The notes beneath the pieces were generated by a model. It made no database searches. It saw only the letters and a program-made list of their open reading frames with translations, and was not told the DNA's origin. A program made the position numbers and the translations under genes. A stretch of 64,000 bases of DNA from Clostridia bacterium (GTDB lineage Bacteria > Bacillota > Clostridia > TANB77 > CAG-508). Below, one piece after another: positions 29,656 through 38,700 of this stretch (positions within the stretch are counted from its first letter, which is position 1; every line of letters starts with the position of its first letter). The stretch covers positions 62,001 through 126,000 of the forward strand of contig JAFROW010000005.1 in the NCBI GenBank assembly GCA_017429505.1, read 5' to 3'.

Positions 29656-31326
29656 ATGAATTCATATTGGATATCTTCAATGACAAAATTAGAAAATCTA
29701 AATCCAATAGACCGCAATCATATAACAGATGTATGCATAATAGGTGCAGGGATTGCAGGGCTTAGTACTGCATATTATTTAGCTCAAAATGGAGTTAAGG
29801 TCTCAGTTATAGATAAAGCAGAAATAGGTGCCAAAACTTCTGGACACACAACCGCAAAAATTACTTTACAACATGGCTTAATTTATGATTATTTAATAAA
29901 TACTTTTGGATTTGATTATGCTTTAAGCTATTTTAGAGCTAATGAAAAAGCTATTTCAAATATTAAACATATTATAGATACAGAAAATATTGATTGTGAT
30001 TTTGAATATAAAAATAACTATATTTATACAACTTCTCAAGATGATTTAACAAAAATCCATAATGAAATAAAAGCTGTAAATTCACTTTCTTCAGGAAATA
30101 TATCAAATAAACAAAATAATACAGAAACTATAGCATCAAATTCAGAAAATACTAAAAACAATTATGTACAAGAAGATTATGCCCAATTTGTTAAAGAAAC
30201 AGGTTTGCCTTTCAAAATTGCAGGAGCAATAGAAACAAAAAATCAGGCTCAGTTTCACCCCACAAAATATATGTATGGTTTAGCTAGAGCAATACAAAAT
30301 TATGGTGGTTTAATATTTACAGATACACTTGTAGAAGATGTTCAAAAATATGGTGATGGATATATTACCTACGCAAATGATTATACTATAAAATCTAAAT
30401 ATATAGTTATTGCTTCTCATTATCCGTTTATTAACTTTCCTGGGTTTTATTTTTCTAAAATGTATCAATCTACTTCTTATGTAGTTGCAATAGAAACAGA
30501 TAAAAAATTGCCAAATGGAATGTATATAAATACTGGCGAACCTGTACTTTCATTTAGAACAGCTAAATTTCATAATTCTACAAATTTTGATGCTAGTAAC
30601 ACAAATAAGCAAAGTAATCTTAACAGTCCGAATACTTCAAATAATTCTAAAAATTTACTAATTATCTCAGGTGGAGATCACAAAACAGGTTATTCTCCTG
30701 ATAGTGAAGATTTTTATGGATATAAATATGTAAAAGAACAAGCTAAAAAACATTTTCCTGACTGCAAAATATTATATAAATGGGATACACGTGACTGTAT
30801 TACCCTTGACAAAATTCCTTATATTGGCGAATTTTCGCTATTTATGCCAAATGCGTATGTGGCAACAGGTTTTAATAAATGGGGTATGACTTCTTCTAAT
30901 ATTGCTGCAAATATTATAAAAGATGAGATTTTAGGTATTAAAAATTTGTATGCAACAACTTTTGATTCTAACAGATTTAAGCCTATAAAAAATAGAGGCG
31001 AAATGAAAAATATGGTAAAACAAGTATTTCACTCTTTTGTAAGTAATAGAATAAAAATACCTGATGAAGATCTATCTTCTATAGAAAATGATAATGGTGG
31101 AATTATCCGAATAAATGGCACTGCTGTTGGAATTTATAAAGACAAAGATGGAAAAATTTATGCAGTAGACCCAACATGTACCCATCTTGGTTGTCTACTT
31201 ACTTGGAATAATGTAGACAAAACTTGGGATTGTCCATGTCATGGCTCCCGTTTCGACTATAAAGGCAAAAACTTATATGACCCAGCTTTTAAAGATTTAG
31301 AGACTTTTGGCAAACAAGAAAAGTGA
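29656..31326 (+). CDS. FAD-dependent oxidoreductase fused to a Rieske domain
   Basis: A 556-residue two-domain redox protein. The N-terminal part is a DAO/DadA-type flavoenzyme with the dinucleotide motif GAGIAGLSTAYYLA near residue 30 and the GATGFNKWGMT-like C-terminal FAD contact (VATGFNKWG). Residues from about 460 form a Rieske [2Fe-2S] domain with ligands CTHLGC and CPCHGS. Two Ser/Asn/Thr-rich stretches (about 145-175 and 305-335) look like flexible insertions. No signal peptide is seen. Similar fusions occur in Bacilli and Clostridia; the substrate is not known. It stands alone, with its own terminator-like AAAATTTTCACTTTT sequence at the end. Confidence 0.88.
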   Translation: MNSYWISSMTKLENLNPIDRNHITDVCIIGAGIAGLSTAYYLAQNGVKVSVIDKAEIGAKTSGHTTAKITLQHGLIYDYLINTFGFDYALSYFRANEKAISNIKHIIDTENIDCDFEYKNNYIYTTSQDDLTKIHNEIKAVNSLSSGNISNKQNNTETIASNSENTKNNYVQEDYAQFVKETGLPFKIAGAIETKNQAQFHPTKYMYGLARAIQNYGGLIFTDTLVEDVQKYGDGYITYANDYTIKSKYIVIASHYPFINFPGFYFSKMYQSTSYVVAIETDKKLPNGMYINTGEPVLSFRTAKFHNSTNFDASNTNKQSNLNSPNTSNNSKNLLIISGGDHKTGYSPDSEDFYGYKYVKEQAKKHFPDCKILYKWDTRDCITLDKIPYIGEFSLFMPNAYVATGFNKWGMTSSNIAANIIKDEILGIKNLYATTFDSNRFKPIKNRGEMKNMVKQVFHSFVSNRIKIPDEDLSSIENDNGGIIRINGTAVGIYKDKDGKIYAVDPTCTHLGCLLTWNNVDKTWDCPCHGSRFDYKGKNLYDPAFKDLETFGKQEK

Positions 31327-31347
31327 AAATAAAAATTTTCACTTTTC

Positions 31348-31629
31348 TCATAATTCTGGCATAAAACGACTATATTTTTCTGTATTAGGAATGTCTTCTT
31401 TATCTGCGTCATTTTTATGAATTGCGTCACCTATTACACAACCAGCAAAATTTCCGCCACAATGAATATCACACGCTTGGCATAGTTTGTTTAACTGTTC
31501 TAAACTATATTCTTTTCTTAATTGATCAGAAGATTTTCTCATAGCATTGTCTACATCCTTTAGTGTATATTCGGCACTCTTATATGGGGGATGTGATAAT
31601 CTTTCTCTAAACTCTTCACTTTCATTCAT
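31348..31629 (-). CDS. Small cysteine-containing protein of unknown function
   Basis: A 93-residue soluble protein, not recognised. The middle has four cysteines in LCQACDIHCGGNFAGCVIG, a spacing that could bind a metal or iron-sulfur cluster. The ATG follows AGGTG by 10 bases; a GTG four codons upstream is an alternative. It begins 15 bases after the thrS stop, so it may be read with thrS. Confidence 0.6.
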   Translation of the reverse strand: MNESEEFRERLSHPPYKSAEYTLKDVDNAMRKSSDQLRKEYSLEQLNKLCQACDIHCGGNFAGCVIGDAIHKNDADKEDIPNTEKYSRFMPEL

Positions 31630-31644
31630 TTTATTATTCACCTC

Positions 31645-33564
31645 TCATTCCTTGAAAATATTATAAAACTCTTCAATTGTCATTGCTCCAATGTCTCCGT
31701 CTTGTCTTGAGCGAACTCCAACTGTTTTTTCTTCTTGTTCTTTATCTCCTACAACAAGCATATATGGAACTTTAGAAAGTTGTGCTTCTCTTATCTTATA
31801 TCCAATTTTTTCACTTCTAGAATCTACTTCTACTCTTAAATTATGCTTTTGAAGTTCTTCTTTTACTTTGTTTGCATACTCAATATGTCTATCTGCAATC
31901 GGTAAAATTTTAACTTGTTTTGGACATAGCCAGAATGGCAAGTTTCCTTTTGTTTCTTCTAATAAGAAAGATATAAACCTATCTGAAGTACCAAGTATAG
32001 CCCTATGAATAACTACAGGTCTATGTTCTTCCCCATCTTCTCCAACATAAGTTAATTCAAATCTTTCTGGTAATGCAAAATCTAATTGGCATGTAGGAAT
32101 TGTTACATCATGGCCAAGTGCTGTTTGAATTTGAATATCTATTTTTGGTCCATAAAATGCTGCTTCTCCTTCTGCTTCATAAAAATCGATTTTTAATTCT
32201 TTTAGAATTTCTCTTAGTTGATTTTCTGCTGTTTCCCACATTTCGTCATTATCTATATATTTTTCTTTGTTTTCTTTATCTCTTAAAGAAAGTCTAAATT
32301 TAAAGCTATCTCTAGAAAATCCGAAATCTTTTATATATACTTCAAAAATCAAATTAATTACTTTTCCAACTTCTTCTTTAATTTGATCTGGTCTTACAAA
32401 AAGATGGGCATCATTTTGACACATTTGACGAACTCTTTCTAAACCACATACTGCTCCTGAATTTTCAAATCTAAAGTCATGTGCAAGTTCACCAATTTTT
32501 ATTGGTAAATCTCTATATGAACGCATATCACTTTTGTAAATTAGCATGTGATGTGGGCAATTCATAGGTCTTAGAACTAATTCTTCATTATCCATTTTCA
32601 TCATAGGGAACATATCATCTTTGTAGTGATCCCAGTGTCCACTTGTTTTGTATAAATTTACTGTTGCTAAGCTTGGTGTATATACATGCCAATATCCAAG
32701 CGCCAATTCTTTATCTTGAATATATCTTTCTAAAACTCTTCTAATTGTTGCACCATCTGGCAAATACATAGGAAGCCCTGCACCTACTAATGGATGAGTC
32801 ATAAATAATTTTAAGTCTTTTCCTATTTTTCTGTGGTCACGAGCTGCTCTATCTTCCAAAATTGCCATATATTCATCTACTTGGCTTGCCTTTGGGAATG
32901 ATATAGCATAAATTCTCTGTAGCATTTTATTTTTTTCGCTACCTCTCCAATATGCACCTGAATTATTTAAAATTTTTATAGCTTTTACTTTTCCTGTACT
33001 CATTAAATGTGGTCCTGCACACAAATCTGTAAATTCACCTTGTTTGTAAAAAGAAATTTCTTCTCCTTCTGGTAAATCTTCTATAAGTTCTACCTTGTAT
33101 GGTTCATCTTTTTCTTTCATTAATTTTATTGCTTCTTCTCTTGGTAAAGTAAACCTTTCTATAGGCAAATCTTCTTTAATTATCTTTTTCATTTCTGCTT
33201 CAATTTTTTCTTTATCTTCATCTGTAAATGGCTTTTCTACATCAAAATCATAATAAAATCCTTCATCAATTGCAGGTCCTATTGCAAGCTTTGCATTCGG
33301 ATTAATTCTTTTTATAGCTTGAGCCATTATGTGTGATGTTGTATGCCAATATGCCTTTTTTCCTTCTAAATCACTATCAAAAGTATGAATAACAAGTTCT
33401 GAGTCTTTGTTTAAAATAAATCTTAAGTCAACAACTTTTCCATCTACGCTTGCGCATGTTGCGTTTCTGGCAAGTCCCTCACTTATCTCGCGTGCCACTT
33501 CATACACGCTTTTTCCTTCTTCTACTTCTTTTTCGCTTCCATCTTTAAGTTTTAGTTTAATCAT
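31645..33564 (-). CDS. thrS: Threonyl-tRNA synthetase
   Basis: A 639-residue class II synthetase that charges tRNA-Thr. It has the N-terminal TGS domain (1-60), the editing domain with HTTSHIMAQAIKR, and the catalytic core with the zinc ligand in RPMNCPHHM, ending with the anticodon-binding domain. I chose the ATG with AGGAGA 8 bases before it, giving MIKLKLKDG; an upstream in-frame ATG adds a short unrelated tail. Its leader contains a T-box and an extra long inverted repeat. Its substrate tRNA-Thr(UGU) is the intron-containing gene at 57433. Confidence 0.98.
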   Translation of the reverse strand: MIKLKLKDGSEKEVEEGKSVYEVAREISEGLARNATCASVDGKVVDLRFILNKDSELVIHTFDSDLEGKKAYWHTTSHIMAQAIKRINPNAKLAIGPAIDEGFYYDFDVEKPFTDEDKEKIEAEMKKIIKEDLPIERFTLPREEAIKLMKEKDEPYKVELIEDLPEGEEISFYKQGEFTDLCAGPHLMSTGKVKAIKILNNSGAYWRGSEKNKMLQRIYAISFPKASQVDEYMAILEDRAARDHRKIGKDLKLFMTHPLVGAGLPMYLPDGATIRRVLERYIQDKELALGYWHVYTPSLATVNLYKTSGHWDHYKDDMFPMMKMDNEELVLRPMNCPHHMLIYKSDMRSYRDLPIKIGELAHDFRFENSGAVCGLERVRQMCQNDAHLFVRPDQIKEEVGKVINLIFEVYIKDFGFSRDSFKFRLSLRDKENKEKYIDNDEMWETAENQLREILKELKIDFYEAEGEAAFYGPKIDIQIQTALGHDVTIPTCQLDFALPERFELTYVGEDGEEHRPVVIHRAILGTSDRFISFLLEETKGNLPFWLCPKQVKILPIADRHIEYANKVKEELQKHNLRVEVDSRSEKIGYKIREAQLSKVPYMLVVGDKEQEEKTVGVRSRQDGDIGAMTIEEFYNIFKE

Positions 33565-33636
33565 AACAAAATCTCCTTTCTTTATTATAAGTTGGCACCG
33601 TTTTTGCTTCTTCATTATTATTCAAACTATTACATT

Positions 33637-33786
33637 ATAATTTTAGTATATATTTTTCGAGTAATGTGCGTAAGCGACCAAACGAACATAAGTGAGTGCG
33701 AACTGGAGCAACTTACAGACAAGTAATTATATAATCTGGAAGTTGCGACACACAAGCATTACAAGAAAAATATATACTAAAATTAT
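33637..33786. repeat. 150-bp inverted-repeat element in the thrS leader
   Basis: Arms 33637-33669 and 33756-33786 match over 22 bp, then after a 2-nt mismatch over 6 bp more (GTAATG/CATTAC). Inside is a second stem GCAACTT / AAGTTGC with AGA/TCT. It lies after the T-box terminator and before the thrS binding site, so any readthrough transcript must contain it. Confidence 0.75.
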
Positions 33787-33802
33787 TAGAATAAAAAGTA
33801 AA

Positions 33803-34030
33803 AAAGCACCCCACACAGATATATTAAAATACCTGTGGGAGTGCTATATTTACACGGTTCCATCCCATTTTTAGCTTAATTAAAAGATTATAACGTATCT
33901 TACACGCTTAGCTTATTCACCAAGAATATAAAGAGGTAGTTTTTCGAATAGCTTTACTTAAACTAGCTTACAGCCGGTGACTAGTTCTCTCTTGAAGCAA
34001 TTTCTATTTTACTTTGTCTCTTATTATTTT
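33803..34030 (-). promoter_or_regulatory. T-box riboswitch of thrS
   Basis: On the minus strand the conserved T-box sequence GGGATGGAACCGTG lies at 33853-33866 and is followed by a terminator with stem AGCACTCCCACAG / CTGTGTGGGGTGCT and a T run. Upstream, stem I carries ACTACC (33935-33940) in the position expected for the specifier; both ACT and ACC are threonine codons. Uncharged tRNA-Thr should stabilise the antiterminator and raise thrS expression. Confidence 0.88.
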
Positions 34031-34104
34031 TTACTATTATGTTATTATAATACTACATTTTTTGGATTTTGTCAAATAAAAATAGCCAAAATGTATACAT
34101 TTTT

Positions 34105-35421
34105 TTACTGCTTTTTATTTGAAACAAGTAGTGTACTATATGAATTAGATTTATAATTTGTTATTTCAACAATACTATATGGTCCACATATATATGAATT
34201 ATTGTAATTGTCAATATATCCGCTTTCTACTTCTCTATGTTTAAATCCAATTTCATTATATTTAATTTCATTTTCTTTATCGGATACAAAATATTCACCA
34301 ACTTTTGTTCCATCATATTTAAACTTATGTACCTTCCATTCTTCTTTTGGCATTTTATCTTCATGATTAGAATCATAAAGATATATATATTTCCCATCAC
34401 AAGACATTCCTTGAACATTATTAAATTTTTCTCCATTATTCTTTAGTGTTATAGTACACATTTCCTTATATCTTTTCTCTGATTCACTTCGTTCCATAAA
34501 TGTTACTGTTTTATTATTTTGTATAAAACCTAATAATTGTTTATTATTTTTATCATATGCTATGTCTCTATAATACTGAGGAATTTTATATTGTGTAATT
34601 ACTTTAGTATTTAGATTTAATTCGAAAACTGAACTTTCATCTTTTTTATAGTTTTTAATTAATATATTTCCTACATCATTATTATATGCAATACTTTCTC
34701 CATGTTTTGCTCGATTTTCACCTAATACTTTCCATGTGTTTTTTATTAATACTTCAAGTTCTTTCTTTTCAAAATCATATTTAGCTATAATAACACCACA
34801 ATCTTTTTTTATTTTGTTTCCATTTTTATCTTGTTTTGGAAATCCATTTATATCTTTTTCTATTTCCTTCATTCCTATAGATAAATACACATTTTTTCCA
34901 TCATATACTATTGATTGTATGGCATCTCCACCTATTTCCTTTATTTGTAATTCTAGATTTATTACTCTGCCATACTCAAAATGCTTTTTTTCATATACTG
35001 TATATACTTTAGCCATTGTTTTATCATATAGAGTTTGTAAATACTCATTTGAAAAAGGTATTACATTTCCATTATTCATCCCTTCAGGTAGATAGATAGG
35101 TGTTATATTAAAAGTTTTTGTTAAATCCTGTGTATTTAAAGATTTTGCCATAGTTTGAGCTCTTTTTTCTGCTGTTTCAAAATCTTTAATTTTTTTATTT
35201 ATATATTCAACTATATTGTCTAATTCTTCCTCAACTTTTATTAATCTATTAATAATATTTCTTAATTCTGATGTTTTTGTAAAATTTTTTGGCATATCCA
35301 ATTTATTAAAGCAATTTATTGCATTAGCTATATTTGATTTTGTTCTAATCGTTGTTGGTATTGTATTACTTCTTAACGCATTAGAATCTATTAAAAAAAT
35401 AGCATCCGATCTAGTATTCAT
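34105..35421 (-). CDS. T7SS-linked protein with propeller-like C-terminal part
   Basis: A 438-residue protein. The first ~95 residues (RSNTIPTTIRTKSNIANAINCFN, MPKNFTKTSELRNIINRL, then a helical DxIxxYINKK segment) match the start of the toxin-like gene at 43376 and probably form the secretion-targeting helix bundle. The remainder looks like beta-propeller blades: repeated segments such as YDGKNVYLSIG, YDKNNKQLLGFI and CDGKYIYLYDSN. No catalytic motif is seen. AGGAGG precedes the ATG. It is the last gene of the EssC-YukD unit. It may be a secreted binding protein or effector. Confidence 0.65.
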   Translation of the reverse strand: MNTRSDAIFLIDSNALRSNTIPTTIRTKSNIANAINCFNKLDMPKNFTKTSELRNIINRLIKVEEELDNIVEYINKKIKDFETAEKRAQTMAKSLNTQDLTKTFNITPIYLPEGMNNGNVIPFSNEYLQTLYDKTMAKVYTVYEKKHFEYGRVINLELQIKEIGGDAIQSIVYDGKNVYLSIGMKEIEKDINGFPKQDKNGNKIKKDCGVIIAKYDFEKKELEVLIKNTWKVLGENRAKHGESIAYNNDVGNILIKNYKKDESSVFELNLNTKVITQYKIPQYYRDIAYDKNNKQLLGFIQNNKTVTFMERSESEKRYKEMCTITLKNNGEKFNNVQGMSCDGKYIYLYDSNHEDKMPKEEWKVHKFKYDGTKVGEYFVSDKENEIKYNEIGFKHREVESGYIDNYNNSYICGPYSIVEITNYKSNSYSTLLVSNKKQ

Positions 35422-35437
35422 TTATGTTCCTCCTTTT

Positions 35438-35689
35438 TTATAATAAAATCAACTCTGTTCCATTCCTAATATTAGATTCTTTTATACTTAAATTCCCATC
35501 ATAAGGAATTGCTGTTATTTTGTCATATAGCATTGGCTCGTTTTGTGGTTCATAATATCCATTACTTAATTCATTTATTGCCTTAACCAATAATTTAATA
35601 ACATTATATATTCTTCTGTTTAATGGAATTAAAATATCATATTGTTCTTCTATAATAGGCACATAAACTTTTACCAATATTTTATTCAT
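35438..35689 (-). CDS. yukD: YukD/EsaB-like ubiquitin-fold protein
   Basis: An 83-residue protein of the YukD/EsaB type, a small ubiquitin-fold component of Firmicute type VII secretion. The pattern fits: ILVKVYVPIIEEQYDILIPLN, a helix IYNVIKLLVKAINEL, and the terminal NIRNGTELILL strand. The ATG has AAGGTGAG before it. It lies directly downstream of essC and is read with it. EsaB in other species regulates or assists secretion at the inner face of the membrane. Confidence 0.85.
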   Translation of the reverse strand: MNKILVKVYVPIIEEQYDILIPLNRRIYNVIKLLVKAINELSNGYYEPQNEPMLYDKITAIPYDGNLSIKESNIRNGTELILL

Positions 35690-35712
35690 TATTCTCACCT
35701 TTTTTCTTTTAC

Positions 35713-38700
35713 TTAATCCTCATCATTTTTATCTTTTATTCCTAACAATTTAACCAATACCTCTTGTCCTCCATTTATAGTATAACCAAAACTTGGACCA
35801 CATATATTAATCAAATTTCTAGTCGAATTCAAACTAAACACATATTGATCTTCTATACCATTGCCTACCCAAATTCCATCTTCACCTGTTACATATTCTT
35901 TATACCAATCATCATATTCATGAATTTTTACTTTTGTAGCATTTTCTACAATTATAAAACTTAACTTTGGACTAAACTCGCTCTTTTGAAGCATCTCTTT
36001 AAATTCTGTATCAGCTTCATCAAGACTATTTATAAATTTATCTAGTCCTATAATAACACATACAACTGAATTATTATTTTTTTGATTTAGTTTTATAGAT
36101 AACTTTGTATATTCTTTTTCCATTTCTTCTTTTTTTGTGTTAAAAGCATTTTCGGCATCAAAAATAAATAATTCATTATCTTTAATTAATTTTGTTTCTT
36201 CAATTAAATTATATACAAATTGAACACTATCTTCTATATTCTTTGAACATATAATTGTTGCTTTTCTCTTAATAAAATTATATTTTAATACCTCCAAATT
36301 GTTTTTTTCAATTCCAATAGGCAAATTAGACATATCTGTAATATATTTTTTAACATCTTCTAATTTTACTTTATTTGGTATCGTAGGAATTGGTTGTGCT
36401 GGATTGTCACATTGTTCATTAAGTTTTTCAATTTTTGCTTTAATAAATGTATTCCAATTTTGTGGTTCACATATTTTTGCAGTTTGAAATTCATATATTG
36501 TTTCACTATTTAGTGGAATTAATCCTCTACCAAACAAGTGTGAAGGTCTCTTCTTACCTACATTATCAAATATATTATAATAATCATCATCATTATTCAT
36601 TTGTAATGCTATTTTTTGTTTAAAATTCTGTTGTAGTCTGTATCTAACGTCATTACTAGCTCCTGCTGTTAAAATAAATATAATTCCATATTTGCTTCCT
36701 TCTCTTGTTAAACTTAAAATTAAATCTTCATATTTGTCTTCATATATTTCCATAAATGCTTCATACCCATTAATTATATTAATAATCATAGGCATTGGAT
36801 TTCCGCTAGTTTTAACATATAAATCATAATCTCCATTATATTCAGATAAAATAGATTTTCTTGTCTTCATCTCCTTTTCAATCATTCCAAAAAATCTGCT
36901 TAATTTTTCCTCATCACTTGCAAAAATGACATCTCCAACAGTTGGACTCGTTTTAAAAATTTTAAGTGCTTCACTTCCAAAATCTAATATATATATTTGT
37001 GCTTCATTTGTTGTATATGTTGTCATAGTATCATATACTAATGAACTTATTAGTGTTTCCTTTCCGCTATCCGCACTTCCAAATATAATAACATTTCCAT
37101 TTTGAGTTAAATTTAGTTGCACAATACCTTGAGATTGATTTTCAGGATCGTCATATTCTCCAATTACAGGTGCAATCTCATTTTCTTTATATTTAACCTT
37201 ATATTTTTCTCTTAAATCACTAATGTAAATATTTTCTGGTATATTTTCAAGCCATAATTGTTTTGTATTGATTTTTTCAGTTTTTCCTATATTATATAAA
37301 TATTTAACAATATTTGTTAATTGTTCCCCTTCAGATGTTTCTTCCTGTTGCATAGAATCGTCAACTTTTTTTATAGGTGTTCCCATGTTGGTTATAAACT
37401 CAATTGATTTATCTGCTTTCTTTTTTGTTGTATTGGATGGAATATACTTAGCTCCTGACCATGCTGATTGTCCTAATACGAAATATTCATCATTTCCAAC
37501 TTGCATGTAAAATTGTCCTGCATTTTTTAAGTACGCAGCATCGGGCTTCCCTATAACATCATCACTATCAGATCTATCTTGAACTTTTAAACAAATACCA
37601 AATTTACTATTACTTCTTATCTGTTCATCTACTATTCCTGCTGGTTTTTGTGTAGCTAAAATTAAGTGAACTCCTAAACTACGTCCTATTCTAGCAACAC
37701 TAATTAATTCATCCATAAAATCTTCTTGTTGTTGTTTTAATTCTGCAAACTCATCACATATAATAAGTAGATGTGGTATTGGCTTATTTACAATTCCATC
37801 ATGATACATTTTCTGATACTTATAAATGTCTATAGTTCCTTCATCTGTTTTATTTCTTGCTTCATTAAATAGTATTTGTCTTCTTCTAAGCTCACTTTGT
37901 ATTGATGCTAAAGACCTTTGTAGTCCTACTTTATCTATGTTTGTAATTGTACCTACTAAATGTGGCAATTTAATATCTCTTTTTTGAAAAGCTCCTGCTA
38001 ATCCTCCACCTTTATAGTCTATTAAAATAAATGCCAAATCATGTGGATGGTAATTAATAGCTAAAGATAATATATATGTTATAATAAACTCAGATTTACC
38101 AGAACCTGTAGAACCTGCAATTAGCCCGTGAGGGCCATGATATTTTTCATGAATATCTAGATATATTTTTACCCCAGAACTATCAACTCCAATAGGTGCT
38201 TTAAGTGATAATGTTGTGTCATTTCTTCTCCATCTTTCAATTACATTCAATTGTTCTATGTTTCCTACATCATACATTTCAAGAAAAGTATATGTATTTG
38301 GCAAAACCATATCCTTTGAACTTGTATTTTTAATTGGTATATTTGAAATAGTTCTTGATATTTTTTCGAAAAATATCCTTTGTTGATCATCAAATGTAAA
38401 ACTTCTCTTGCCATTCTCAGTTAATTCACTTTCAAATACTTCTCCTTTTCCATCAGATATATTTATAAATGTTTTACACTCATTTGGAAGTTTAGTTATA
38501 TTATCTGCTAAACATAACAGACTAAATCCTAAATTATTCTTACTACTTACAATTTGCTTAATAATATTTATTCTTTCAATTTTTTTATAGTCATCTGTAA
38601 TAATTAAATAATAAGGTGCGAAAGATTTGTAATCAATGTCATTTTCTTCATAGGCTTTCCTTTGCCCCATTACTTCTTCCAAATATATCGAAATTTCTTT

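Larger units (their letters stand above)
33565..34104. other. Leader of thrS
   Basis: The 540-base stretch is the untranslated leader of thrS. It holds, in transcript order, the T-box with its terminator and then a 150-base inverted repeat; the T7SS-associated gene ends just upstream. Confidence 0.75.
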
